From positions 1 to 11,714 of the forward strand of contig CAYWMN010000108.1 in NCBI GenBank assembly GCA_964459065.1: DNA of 11,714 bases. The letters run 5' to 3'. The notes beneath the pieces were generated by a model, which had not been told where the DNA came from, searched no databases, and was given only the letters and a program-made list of their open reading frames with translations. Shown piece by piece: positions 1 through 6,792 of the stretch (position 1 is the stretch's first letter; each line of letters starts with the position of its first letter). The DNA is from JAMCXS01 sp964459065. Its GTDB lineage: Bacteria > Acidobacteriota > Terriglobia > UBA7540. The position numbers were made by a program, and so were the translations under genes.

Positions 1-490
1 TCGCGGGCGGCTCTTCCAGCACCTTCAGCAGCAGGTCGGCGGCCTGCCAGTGGATGGTTTGAGCCTCATTGATGATAAAGACCCGGCGCGGCAAATTGAA
101 CGGCCGGTCGTAAGCGGTTGTGCGGAGCTGCCGGATTTGCTCGGTCAGGATGTACCGGGTAATGGGCTCGATCAATTGCACATCAAAATAGACCAGCCCC
201 TCGACGCGCCGGTGGGCGTCCTTGGTTTGCTGCCGCCGGGCCAGGTCTTCGGCGCTCGAGGCCAGGAAATCATCGGTCTTTCGGCAGGGCTCGCATTTCC
301 CGCAAAAGTCGTTTTGGGCGGGGCCGGGCTCGGCGCAGTTGAGGGCTTTGGCCAGCATCATGGCCAAGGTCTTTTTGCCCACGCCTTCCGGTCCGGTGAA
401 GAGCATGGAGCTGGGCATGCGCTTGCGCCCGAGCGACTCGCGCAAAGTCTGCACCGCTTTTTCATTGCCCAGAAAAGAGTCAAAACTCAT
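1..490 (-). CDS. holB: DNA polymerase III delta prime subunit (clamp loader), 3' part cut by window edge
   Basis: Translating the minus strand from the ATG at 490 gives at least 163 residues with no stop before the left edge, so only the N-terminal half is present. Visible motifs are a Walker A loop GPEGVGKKT (about residues 33-41), a zinc-type cysteine cluster (Cys52, Cys63, Cys66, Cys69), and the AAA+ Walker B/sensor region INEAQTIHWQAADLLLKVLE followed by EPP. This is the delta prime / DnaX fold. In the family, delta prime works in the cytoplasmic clamp loader that places the beta clamp on DNA. The gene starts 64 bp after the stop of tmk on the same strand, the common tmk-holB order, which favours holB over dnaX. 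A dnaX identity is less likely because the N-terminus SFDSFLGNEKAVQTL and the divergent IEP...ILTEQIRQL stretch look like HolB. The nucleotide-binding Lys39 and Thr41 are kept, so this copy could bind ATP, unlike E. coli delta prime. Confidence 0.88.
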   Translation of the reverse strand, partial: MSFDSFLGNEKAVQTLRESLGRKRMPSSMLFTGPEGVGKKTLAMMLAKALNCAEPGPAQNDFCGKCEPCRKTDDFLASSAEDLARRQQTKDAHRRVEGLVYFDVQLIEPITRYILTEQIRQLRTTAYDRPFNLPRRVFIINEAQTIHWQAADLLLKVLEEPPA

Positions 491-554
491 GGCGTTCGTC
501 CGGCGGTGGCTCTTGATTTGCTTGAGCCCTGCGCCCGTGGATCGTGGGATCCCA

Positions 555-1256
555 TTATCCGCGCCGCCTGGTGTTTACCGGCCGAGCCCGTCCGGCGGTG
601 GAGCGCAGCCGCGAGCGTTTTGCCAAAAGAGCATCCACCAGCTTGCGAATCTCGGCTTGCACCTCGGCTGCCGGGCGGTCGGCGGAAATCACTTTCATTC
701 TGCGCGGCTCTTGCTTGGCCAGCGCCAGGTAGCCGGCGCGCACCCTCTTTTGAAATTTTAGCCCATGGTTCTCAAACCGTGTCAGCTTCGCCCGTCCCCG
801 GCTGCTCCGGCGATGGGCGCGCTCCAGAGCCACGCGCGGGTCAATGTCGAGCAGAAGCGTCAGATCGGGCTGGGTCCGCCCGCAGACGGCGCGGTCGAAA
901 GTTCGGACCGTCCGGGGGCCGAGCAGGCGTCCATATCCCTGGTAGGCGAAGGAGGCGTCGTTGTAACGGTCGCTGATGACGATGCGTCCTCGGGCCAGCG
1001 CCGGACGCACAACTTCTTCCAGGTGCTGCTCGCGCGCGGCGTACATCAGGATCAGTTCCGTCATGGCCGACATCTTGGCCGTTCCGGGCCGCAGCAGGAG
1101 GTTCCGGATGCGTTCGCCCGCTTTGGTTCCACCGGGCTCGCGGGTCACTAACACGGGAGTGGGACGCGTCCGCAGGTATTCCACCAGTTTGCGCAGGTGG
1201 GTGCTTTTGCCCGCTCCGTCAACCCCTTCAAGAGTGATAAAAATGCCATGAGGCAT
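555..1256 (-). CDS. tmk: Thymidylate kinase (dTMP kinase)
   Basis: This 233-residue protein phosphorylates dTMP to dTDP in the cytoplasm, an essential step of dTTP synthesis. The P-loop EGVDGAGKST (residues 10-19), the TREPGGT motif (38-44), DRY (96-98) and SFAYQG (102-107) are all present in family order. The LID stretch RRSSRGRAKLTRFE is rich in arginine while the P-loop lacks one, which is the type II (E. coli-like) arrangement. I chose the ATG at 1256 because GGAGGT lies about 8 nt upstream; the in-frame GTG at 1265 overlaps that ribosome binding site. Length is slightly above the usual 205-215 because of a basic C-terminal tail (RSRLRSTAGRARPVNTRRRG), which may be lineage-specific or disordered. 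holB follows after 64 bp and is probably cotranscribed. Confidence 0.96.
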   Translation of the reverse strand: MPHGIFITLEGVDGAGKSTHLRKLVEYLRTRPTPVLVTREPGGTKAGERIRNLLLRPGTAKMSAMTELILMYAAREQHLEEVVRPALARGRIVISDRYNDASFAYQGYGRLLGPRTVRTFDRAVCGRTQPDLTLLLDIDPRVALERAHRRSSRGRAKLTRFENHGLKFQKRVRAGYLALAKQEPRRMKVISADRPAAEVQAEIRKLVDALLAKRSRLRSTAGRARPVNTRRRG

Positions 1257-1369
1257 GGGCCCCACCTCCCCGTGTCCCAGAAATGGCCAATGCGTCAGAA
1301 TGCCTCAGGGACCAATGAGGACCGCGGAATCCGATCCTCCGTTTCCTTTTTGCCTGGGTGCGGATTCAA

Positions 1370-1399
1370 ATACTAACATTGGAGATTCGCAGGTTACAA
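1370..1399 (-). promoter_or_regulatory. Possible sigma70-type promoter for tmk-holB
   Basis: On the minus strand, TTGTAA (1399-1394) is followed after 18 nt by TAGTAT (1375-1370). Each hexamer matches 4 of 6 consensus positions. Transcription would start near 1363 and give a leader of about 105 nt before tmk. The match is moderate and could be chance. Confidence 0.3.
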
Positions 1400-1421
1400 G
1401 CCGAAAGGCGGGGGCGACCGG

Positions 1422-1430
1422 TGGTACAAT
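1422..1430 (+). promoter_or_regulatory. Extended -10 promoter element just before yggS
   Basis: TGGTACAAT at 1422-1430 fits the extended -10 pattern TGnTATAAT with one mismatch. No convincing -35 lies 16-18 nt upstream, as is usual for extended -10 promoters. Transcription would start around 1437, only a few bases before the yggS ATG at 1442, which would make the mRNA leaderless or nearly so. Confidence 0.4.
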
Positions 1431-1441
1431 AGCGCGTCGTC

Positions 1442-2128
1442 ATGAGTGTTGCGGAAAATGTCGAACGGGTGCGCGAGCGCCTTCGCGCAGCTTGCGGGCG
1501 GTCCGGCCGCCGGGTCGAAGACGTGCGTCTGGTCGCCGCTTCCAAGACCAAGCCTGCCGAACTCATCCGGGAGGCTTACGAAGCCGGCATCCGGGATTTT
1601 GGTGAAAACCGCGTTCAGGAAGCCGCCGCCAAGCGTCCCGCGCTCGCCGGCGTGGCCGCCACCTGGCACCTGATCGGGCATTTGCAATCGAACAAAGCCA
1701 GGCTTGTCTGCGGGCTTTTTGACTGGGTCCAGTCGGTGGATTCGCTGCGCATCGCCGAGCGGCTCAACCAGTTTGCCGCTTCCGAAGGCCGCAATCTCCC
1801 GGTTTTGCTGGAGGTGAATCTTGGGGAAGAAGCCAGCAAGTTCGGGGCCGAAGAGGCCGAAGTCGTCCGGCTCGTTGCGGCAATCGGAAAGCTGCCGGCT
1901 TTGGAACTGCGGGGACTGATGACGCTGCCGCCGTTTTTTGAAGATCCGGAACAGGTGCGTCCGTTTTTCCGGCGCCTGCGTGAGTTGGCCGGCCGGATTG
2001 CGGCGCAAAACCTTCCGGGCGTCTCCATGCGCGAGCTTTCCATGGGCATGAGCCACGATTTTGAAATTGCCGTGGAAGAAGGCGCTACCATCGTCCGCGT
2101 GGGAACGGCCCTGTTCGGGTCGCGCTAG
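1442..2128 (+). CDS. yggS: YggS-family pyridoxal phosphate homeostasis protein
   Basis: The 228-residue product has the full length of the YggS/PROSC family, a cytoplasmic alanine-racemase-like TIM barrel that binds PLP and keeps vitamin B6 and amino-acid/keto-acid pools in balance, with no known catalytic activity. The PLP lysine is in VAASKTK (Lys35). Other family motifs follow in order: FGENRVQE, WHLIGHLQSNK (usually GPLQSNK or GHLQSNK), VQSVDS, LEVNLGEEASKFG, LRGLMTLPP, LSMGMSHDFEIAVEEG and VRVGTALFG. The ATG at 1442 is chosen because the protein then begins with the typical SVAENVERVRERL helix. No Shine-Dalgarno sequence is visible before it, and a -10 element sits 11 nt upstream, so translation may be leaderless. 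A DUF167 gene follows 22 bp downstream. The neighbour yggT, often found between these two genes, is missing. Confidence 0.96.
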   Translation: MSVAENVERVRERLRAACGRSGRRVEDVRLVAASKTKPAELIREAYEAGIRDFGENRVQEAAAKRPALAGVAATWHLIGHLQSNKARLVCGLFDWVQSVDSLRIAERLNQFAASEGRNLPVLLEVNLGEEASKFGAEEAEVVRLVAAIGKLPALELRGLMTLPPFFEDPEQVRPFFRRLRELAGRIAAQNLPGVSMRELSMGMSHDFEIAVEEGATIVRVGTALFGSR

Positions 2129-2150
2129 AAGCGAGGGTCACCGAAACTCC

Positions 2151-2444
2151 GTGAGCGAATTTACCGCCCAGGGCAACACGGTCAAGTTCTGGCTCCGCGT
2201 CAAACCGCGCTCCAGCCGCGAGCGTCTGCGCCGGAATGCCGCCGGAGAATTGGTGCTGGAAATTTCGGCGCCGCCGGTGGAAGGCAAAGCCAACGAAGCC
2301 GCCGTCAAATTTCTGGCCGAATCGCTCCGCTTGCCGCGTTCGGCCGTCGAGATTGCGGCCGGAGAAAAATCGCGGCGCAAGCTGGTTCGGATTGCCGGAG
2401 TTTCGGCCGCGGAAACCATCCAAAAACTAAACGCCTTAGCCTAA
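2151..2444 (+). CDS. yggU: DUF167 / YggU family protein
   Basis: A 97-residue protein starting at GTG 2151. It shows the DUF167 pattern: VKFWLRVKPRSSRERL, then LEISAPPVEGKANEAAVKFLA, then SRRKLVRIAG. The APPVEGKANEA block is the strongest family signature. Its molecular function is not established; structures of relatives show a small alpha/beta fold. The reading frame can be extended upstream into the end of yggS (ATG at 2061), but that would add 30 residues not typical of the family, so I prefer the GTG. The ribosome binding site is weak: GAGGG about 13 nt upstream. It sits 22 bp behind yggS, a conserved pairing in many bacteria, and probably shares its transcript. Confidence 0.85.
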   Translation: MSEFTAQGNTVKFWLRVKPRSSRERLRRNAAGELVLEISAPPVEGKANEAAVKFLAESLRLPRSAVEIAAGEKSRRKLVRIAGVSAAETIQKLNALA

Positions 2445-2462
2445 AGGAGAACACCTGAGGCC

Positions 2463-3890
2463 GTGATTTACGCGCTCGCACTGGCCTTGATCGTAGCCGC
2501 GCTGCTGGGGGTGAGCCTTCACCGGTCGCGCAAGCTGAAGTCGCACGCTGACTTCATGGTGGCGGACCGCAAGCTCTCGGTCTGGGTGCTGGTTTTTACG
2601 CTGCTCTGTTCCTGGATCGGGGCCGGCAGCCTGTTTGCGGGCGCGGAGTTTGCTTATCAGCAGGGCCTGGCGTCGTTGTGGCTTCCGGCCGGCGGTTGGG
2701 CGGGCCTGGTGGTGATTTACTTCATCGCCGGGCGGGCGCGCTCCTTTGCACAGTACACGGTTCCCGATCTGCTGGAGACGCGTTACAGTCCCATGGCGCG
2801 GGTTCTGGGCACCATCTGCATTATTGTTTCCTACACCGCAATCGTCAGCTACCAGTTCCGCGGCGGCGGCCGCATTCTGGAGCTGGCCTTCGGCGTGAGC
2901 GAAACGGCGGGCACCATCATCCTGGCGATTTTTGTGATTCTGTTTACGGCGCTCGCCGGGATGTCGTCGGTGGCCTATACGGATCTGGTGATCGGCCTGG
3001 TGGTGACGGTGGGCTGCCTGTTTGCGCTGCCCGCCATGATTGCCCACGCGGGCGGATGGAGCGCTGTCCGCCAGGCGTTGCCGCCCAGCCACCTGCGGCC
3101 GCTCGGCACCCTGAGCCTGGGCGATGCCATGGGCTACTTTCTGCCCACTTTCACGCTGATGCTGGGCAACCAGGCGATGTACCAGAAGTTCTTTTCCGCC
3201 CGCAGCGAGCGCGACGCGCGGCTTTCGGTGGTGGGCTGGGTGTGCGGCACCGTGGTGCTGGAAACCGTGATCGTGCTGCTGGCGATCGTGGGCGGCGTCA
3301 TGTTTCACGCCCGGGTCGCTTCCGGAAAGCTTCCGGCCTGGGGCCTGATTCCTTACACGGCGCGTTATGGAGTGATGCCCTGGATCGGCGCCGTCTTTCT
3401 GGCGGCGATTTTCGCCAAAGTGATTTCCACCGGGAACAATTATCTTTTTTCGCCCGCCACCAGTGTGGTGCACGATGTCCTCGAGCGCTTTGTGGCCAGG
3501 CGCGCGAGTGACCGCAGCCTGCTGCGGATGTCGCGCGTTACGGTGGTTGTGCTGGGCCTCGTGGCGCTTGCGCAGAGCTTCCAGCCGTCGATTCTGCACA
3601 CCGCCGTTTACGCCTATGACGTCTATGGCGCGGGCATCACGCCGGTGGTGGTGGCGGCGTTCTTCTGGAAGCGCGCCACGACGGCCGGAGGCTTGAGCTC
3701 CATCGCCGCCGGAACCATCGTGGCCGTCGTCTGGAAAGTACTGAGCCTCGATTCGATGGTTCCCATGATTTTTCCCGCGCTTGCCGCCTCGCTCATCAGC
3801 CTGGTGGTGGTCAGCTTGCTGACCGCGCCTCCCCGGCCCGAACAGTGGCAGCCGTTCTTCCGGCGGGCTGAGGGGAAATCGCAGCCCTAG
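2463..3890 (+). CDS. Solute:sodium symporter (SSS family) permease
   Basis: A 475-residue, very hydrophobic protein with about 12-13 predicted membrane segments, placing it in the inner membrane. SSS proteins carry sugars, amino acids, nucleosides or vitamins with Na+. The family pattern is seen in SHADFMVADRKLS before the second helix, CSWIGAGSLFAGAEFAYQQGL in it, the VPDLLETRYS loop, AGMSSVAYTDLVIGLV in the middle, and KVISTGNNYLFSPAT (about residues 319-333), where Ser322 and Thr323 are candidate Na2-site ligands. The substrate cannot be read from the sequence. GTG at 2463 is the only normal start, since an in-frame TAA lies seven codons upstream; AAGGAG at 2444-2449 is the likely ribosome binding site, with a long 13-nt spacing. 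It follows yggU by 18 bp and is probably in the same transcription unit. A 511-codon frame on the opposite strand is a shadow. Confidence 0.92.
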   Translation: MIYALALALIVAALLGVSLHRSRKLKSHADFMVADRKLSVWVLVFTLLCSWIGAGSLFAGAEFAYQQGLASLWLPAGGWAGLVVIYFIAGRARSFAQYTVPDLLETRYSPMARVLGTICIIVSYTAIVSYQFRGGGRILELAFGVSETAGTIILAIFVILFTALAGMSSVAYTDLVIGLVVTVGCLFALPAMIAHAGGWSAVRQALPPSHLRPLGTLSLGDAMGYFLPTFTLMLGNQAMYQKFFSARSERDARLSVVGWVCGTVVLETVIVLLAIVGGVMFHARVASGKLPAWGLIPYTARYGVMPWIGAVFLAAIFAKVISTGNNYLFSPATSVVHDVLERFVARRASDRSLLRMSRVTVVVLGLVALAQSFQPSILHTAVYAYDVYGAGITPVVVAAFFWKRATTAGGLSSIAAGTIVAVVWKVLSLDSMVPMIFPALAASLISLVVVSLLTAPPRPEQWQPFFRRAEGKSQP

Positions 3891-3934
3891 CGGCGGCCTG
3901 TAAGTCCTGGCGCTTTTGCGTGAGCATTTCTGAA

Positions 3935-3964
3935 GCCCCGGGTTCAGTTGCGAACGCCTCGGGC
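3935..3964 (+). other. Imperfect hairpin in the symporter / M24 gap
   Basis: The 127 bp between the symporter stop and the M24 start contain GCCC (3935-3938) that can pair with GGGC (3961-3964), enclosing GTTC/GAAC around a short loop. No T-run follows, so it is a weak candidate for an intrinsic terminator. It may only be a mild attenuator or chance. Confidence 0.2.
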
Positions 3965-3971
3965 TTATCAT
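3943..3971 (+). promoter_or_regulatory. Possible promoter for the M24 peptidase gene
   Basis: TATCAT at 3966-3971 matches five of six -10 positions, with a poor -35 (TTCAGT, 3943-3948) 17 nt upstream. It would start transcription near 3977 and leave a leader of about 40 nt that includes the AAGGTGA ribosome binding site at 4003-4009. Confidence 0.3.
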
Positions 3972-4017
3972 GAGGGCGCAAGGGCGGGGAAGGACATCTT
4001 ATAAGGTGAAAGCAAAC

Positions 4018-5199
4018 ATGGACCTTAATGCAATTCAATCCGCTCTCCGCGAAGCGGGGTTGGACGGCTGGCTTTTTTATGACCACCATCATCGCGACCC
4101 GCTCGCTTACCGCATTCTGAAACTGACGGTGCCGATGTGTACCCGCCGCTGGTATTACCTGATTCCTTCTGAAGGCGTTCCGGCCAAGCTGGCACACCGG
4201 ATCGAGCGCGGCAACCTGGACGCTCTTGCCGGGACCTTGAGGCTCTATTCTTCCTGGTCCGAGCAGCGCGGTGAACTTGCCGGCATGCTTGCAGGCAAGC
4301 GCCGCATCGCCATGCAGTATTCACCGCTCAATGACATTCCTTACGTCGGTCTGGTGGATGCCGGAACGGTTGAACTGGTCCGCAGCTTCGGAGTTGAAGT
4401 CGTCTCTTCCGCCGATCTGGTGCAGCTGTTTGAGGCTCGCTGGTCGGCTGATGCACTGGAGTCTCACCTTGCGGCTGGCAGGGTGGTGCACGCCTCCATC
4501 CGCATGGCGTTTGCCGCAATTCGCGACGCCCTCGGCGCCGGCAAAACTCTCACGGAATACGATGTGCAGCAGGCGATCCTGCGCTTCTTTGCCGAGCACG
4601 GGCTCGAAACCGACGAGCCTCCCATCGTGGCTGTCAATGCCAATTCCGGCAATCCGCACTACGCTCCCACGCCCGAAGCTGCGCAGCCGATTCGCGAGAA
4701 GGATTTTGTGTTATTGGATGTTTGGGGCCGGCAGCGCAAGCCGGGCGCAGTTTATTTTGACATTACCTGGACGGGTTTTGCCGCCGAACAGGTTCCGGGC
4801 CGCTACGCCGAAATTTTCGCCGTCGTTCGCGAGGCGCGCGAGGCCGCGGTTAATCTGGTTCAGGAAGCCATGCGTGCCGGAAGACCCCTTTACGGCTACG
4901 AGGTGGATGACGCCGCGCGCAGCGTCATCGCCCGCAGCGGCTACGGCGAATATTTCATTCACCGCACCGGCCACTCCATCGGCGAGGACATCCACGGCAA
5001 CGGAGCGAATATGGACAACTTTGAAACGCACGACACGCGCCGAATCGTTCCTCGAACCTGTTTTTCCATCGAGCCGGGAATTTATCTTCAGGAGTTTGGC
5101 GTCCGCAGTGAAGTCAACGTCTATGTCGATGAGCGCGACGCGCGCACGACCGGCGAATCCCAGCAGGAAATTATCCCTATCCTGGGAACGTCCTGGTAG
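4018..5199 (+). CDS. M24 family metallopeptidase, Xaa-Pro dipeptidase/aminopeptidase-like
   Basis: A 393-residue cytoplasmic (no signal peptide) protein of the pita-bread fold that removes the residue before proline from peptides using two metal ions. The N-terminal creatinase-like domain (about 1-145) has the opening LREAGLDGWLFYDHHHRDPLA. The catalytic domain shows all five ligands: Asp234 (LLDVWG), Asp248 (YFDITWTGF), His319 (RTGHSIGEDIHG), Glu352 (FSIEPGIY) and Glu365 (VRSEVNVYV). His326 and His226-region NPHYAP fit the substrate-side histidines of the family. The ATG at 4018 is chosen over the in-frame ATG at 3970 because AAGGTGA lies 8 nt before it and the protein then begins at the expected domain boundary. 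Exact specificity (prolidase, aminopeptidase P or another M24 activity) is open. It converges with the sulfatase genes, leaving only 31 bp between the stops. Confidence 0.9.
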   Translation: MDLNAIQSALREAGLDGWLFYDHHHRDPLAYRILKLTVPMCTRRWYYLIPSEGVPAKLAHRIERGNLDALAGTLRLYSSWSEQRGELAGMLAGKRRIAMQYSPLNDIPYVGLVDAGTVELVRSFGVEVVSSADLVQLFEARWSADALESHLAAGRVVHASIRMAFAAIRDALGAGKTLTEYDVQQAILRFFAEHGLETDEPPIVAVNANSGNPHYAPTPEAAQPIREKDFVLLDVWGRQRKPGAVYFDITWTGFAAEQVPGRYAEIFAVVREAREAAVNLVQEAMRAGRPLYGYEVDDAARSVIARSGYGEYFIHRTGHSIGEDIHGNGANMDNFETHDTRRIVPRTCFSIEPGIYLQEFGVRSEVNVYVDERDARTTGESQQEIIPILGTSW

Positions 5200-5230
5200 C
5201 GGAAGGCGTCGTTGCTTTGCCGAGGCATCG

Positions 5231-6718
5231 TTACGCTCCGGGGGCAAGGTTGGGATGTTCCTTGGCCCACTTGAGATATCCTTCCACCGAATAGAACGTT
5301 CGGTAGTTATAGAGGCGCCCGGCGTCCTCTACCGGAACGGTCCAATCGAGACTCCACGAATCCCCGATTTTCTTCATCCACTTTTCCAGGCGACCGTTCA
5401 TGGTTTCACGCAGCGATTGGGCTGCGGGGTCGTCGGCCAGGTTGTGCATTTCGTAGGGATCCTTCTGAAGATCGTAGAGAAGCCACGGAGCGGATTGGGT
5501 GCGGGCGTACAGGTATCGCTCGGTCCGCACGCCGCGCCAGGCATGCTTGACGTGTCCGCCGTGGTAGGGACCGAAAATCTGAAAGAAGGCGGATTCGGGC
5601 CCTTGGTCGCTGTTGCCCAGCACCACCTGCGAGAGATCCGTTCCCTGCATATCGCCGGGAACTTCGATTCCGCACAGTGAAAGCAGCGTGGGCGCAAAAT
5701 CCACGTGGCTGAACAGGGTGTCTTTCTGCTGCCCGCCTTTCACTTGGCTGGGATAGCGCAAGATGCCCGGCACGCGAATCGATTCTTCCCACGGCTTGCG
5801 CTTCAGGATTTGTCCCTGCGAACCCAGCATGTTGCCGTGGTCGGAAGAGAATAGCACGATGGTGTTTTCCGCCAGGCCCAACTCGTCGAGCGTCTTCATG
5901 ATCATGCCGATCTGGCCGTCGATGGCCGTGATGGCGCCGTAATACCTGGCAATGTCGTCGCGGCCGCCGCCCCGAACGCCCGGAACCCAGTTCGGGCGCA
6001 TCTTCAAGGTTTCCGGGTTATACATCTTGAAATATTTTTCCGGCACCACGTACGGATCGTGCGGAGCGCCGGGAGCCACCATCAAGAAGAACGGCTGCGA
6101 ACCCTGCGCCTGGTAAAGGAACTCCACGGCCAGGTCGGCCCACACGTCCGGCATGTACCTGCGCGTAACGATGGGCACGTTCACATCGCGAAAGTACCAG
6201 TTGTGGAAATAGTTGTGGTTGCACTCGTTCGCCGCCCAATGCTTGTAGCCGTGGCGGCGCGGCCCGGGCGGGATAAAGCCCGGAAAGCGCGGGCCGCCGT
6301 CCAGGTGCCACTTGCCGACGTAGCCCGTCCGGTATCCGGCGCGGCTGAAGGCGGTGCCCATGCCTTTGAGCGACTCGCGCAGGCGCAGGTCGTTCGCCAC
6401 CATACCGTTCCGGCTGGTGTACATGCCCGTCTGGATGTTGGCGCGCGCCGGGCAGCAGACGGGAGTGTTGGCCAGCGTGTTCCGGAACAAAATGCCTTCG
6501 CCCGCAATCTTGTCGATGTGCGGCGTGCGCACATCGGTATTCCCCATGCAGCCGAGCGCCTGGGCGCGCCACTCGTCCGGCAAAATAAACAGGACGTTCG
6601 GCCGGCGGTCGGATTTGGCCCGCGCCAGCGCCGGGGCCAGAGCCATCCCTGCGGCGCCCGCTCCCATGCGCTCCATAAACGATCTTCGGTTCAACTGGTT
6701 TGTTTTTTCATCGGTCAT
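5231..6718 (-). CDS. Tat-exported sulfatase (Cys-type), second gene of tandem pair
   Basis: A 495-residue member of the type I sulfatase family, which hydrolyses sulfate esters using a formylglycine made from cysteine. A twin-arginine signal, NRRSFM at 10-15 followed by a hydrophobic GAGAAGMALAPALARA stretch, sends it folded to the periplasm. The calcium site begins at LPDEWR (Asp48), the formylglycine motif is CCPAR with Cys88 as the modified residue, then GKWHLDGG (Lys136, His138), SSDHGNM (Asp293, His294) and RKPWEES (Lys308). Every catalytic element of the family is present. The DEWR opening rather than ADD is typical of a choline-sulfatase/heparan-type branch, but the substrate cannot be told. 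Start ATG 6718 has AAGGA 8 nt upstream. It lies 74 bp after its paralogue, so both are probably one transcript. The name 'arylsulfatase' should be avoided without assay. Confidence 0.93.
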   Translation of the reverse strand: MTDEKTNQLNRRSFMERMGAGAAGMALAPALARAKSDRRPNVLFILPDEWRAQALGCMGNTDVRTPHIDKIAGEGILFRNTLANTPVCCPARANIQTGMYTSRNGMVANDLRLRESLKGMGTAFSRAGYRTGYVGKWHLDGGPRFPGFIPPGPRRHGYKHWAANECNHNYFHNWYFRDVNVPIVTRRYMPDVWADLAVEFLYQAQGSQPFFLMVAPGAPHDPYVVPEKYFKMYNPETLKMRPNWVPGVRGGGRDDIARYYGAITAIDGQIGMIMKTLDELGLAENTIVLFSSDHGNMLGSQGQILKRKPWEESIRVPGILRYPSQVKGGQQKDTLFSHVDFAPTLLSLCGIEVPGDMQGTDLSQVVLGNSDQGPESAFFQIFGPYHGGHVKHAWRGVRTERYLYARTQSAPWLLYDLQKDPYEMHNLADDPAAQSLRETMNGRLEKWMKKIGDSWSLDWTVPVEDAGRLYNYRTFYSVEGYLKWAKEHPNLAPGA

Positions 6719-6792
6719 CGGAGGATTCCTTCCGTTTTCTGCGGTCGTGCCCCAAAAGGTTTTACGCCTTATTTCAGCATCCAGACAAGTGG

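Larger units (their letters stand above)
1257..1441. other. Divergent intergenic region tmk / yggS
   Basis: This 185-bp stretch separates the divergent tmk and yggS genes and holds the start signals for both. It carries the tmk ribosome binding site at its left end and an extended -10 element just before yggS at its right end. A 7-bp inverted repeat, GAATCCG (1327-1333) with CGGATTC (1361-1367), lies between them. The 27-nt gap is long for a hairpin, so I attach no function to it. No small gene or RNA was recognised. Confidence 0.6.

Noticed and set aside
50..976. 308-codon plus-strand frame at the left edge
   Set aside because: It is antisense to holB and tmk, both of which show full sets of family motifs.
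3935..3964. Rho-independent terminator after the symporter
   Set aside because: The stem is imperfect and no T-run follows, so I list it only as a weak hairpin, not as a terminator.
2436..3971. 511-codon open frame on the minus strand opposite the symporter
   Set aside because: Its translation is rich in His, Gln, Arg and Gly with no domain, while the plus strand encodes an obvious SSS permease with membrane helices. It is a GC-rich antisense shadow.
4271..5680. 469-codon plus-strand frame spanning the M24 and sulfatase genes
   Set aside because: It crosses the end of the M24 gene in a different frame and the end of a sulfatase in antisense; its translation has no family motif.
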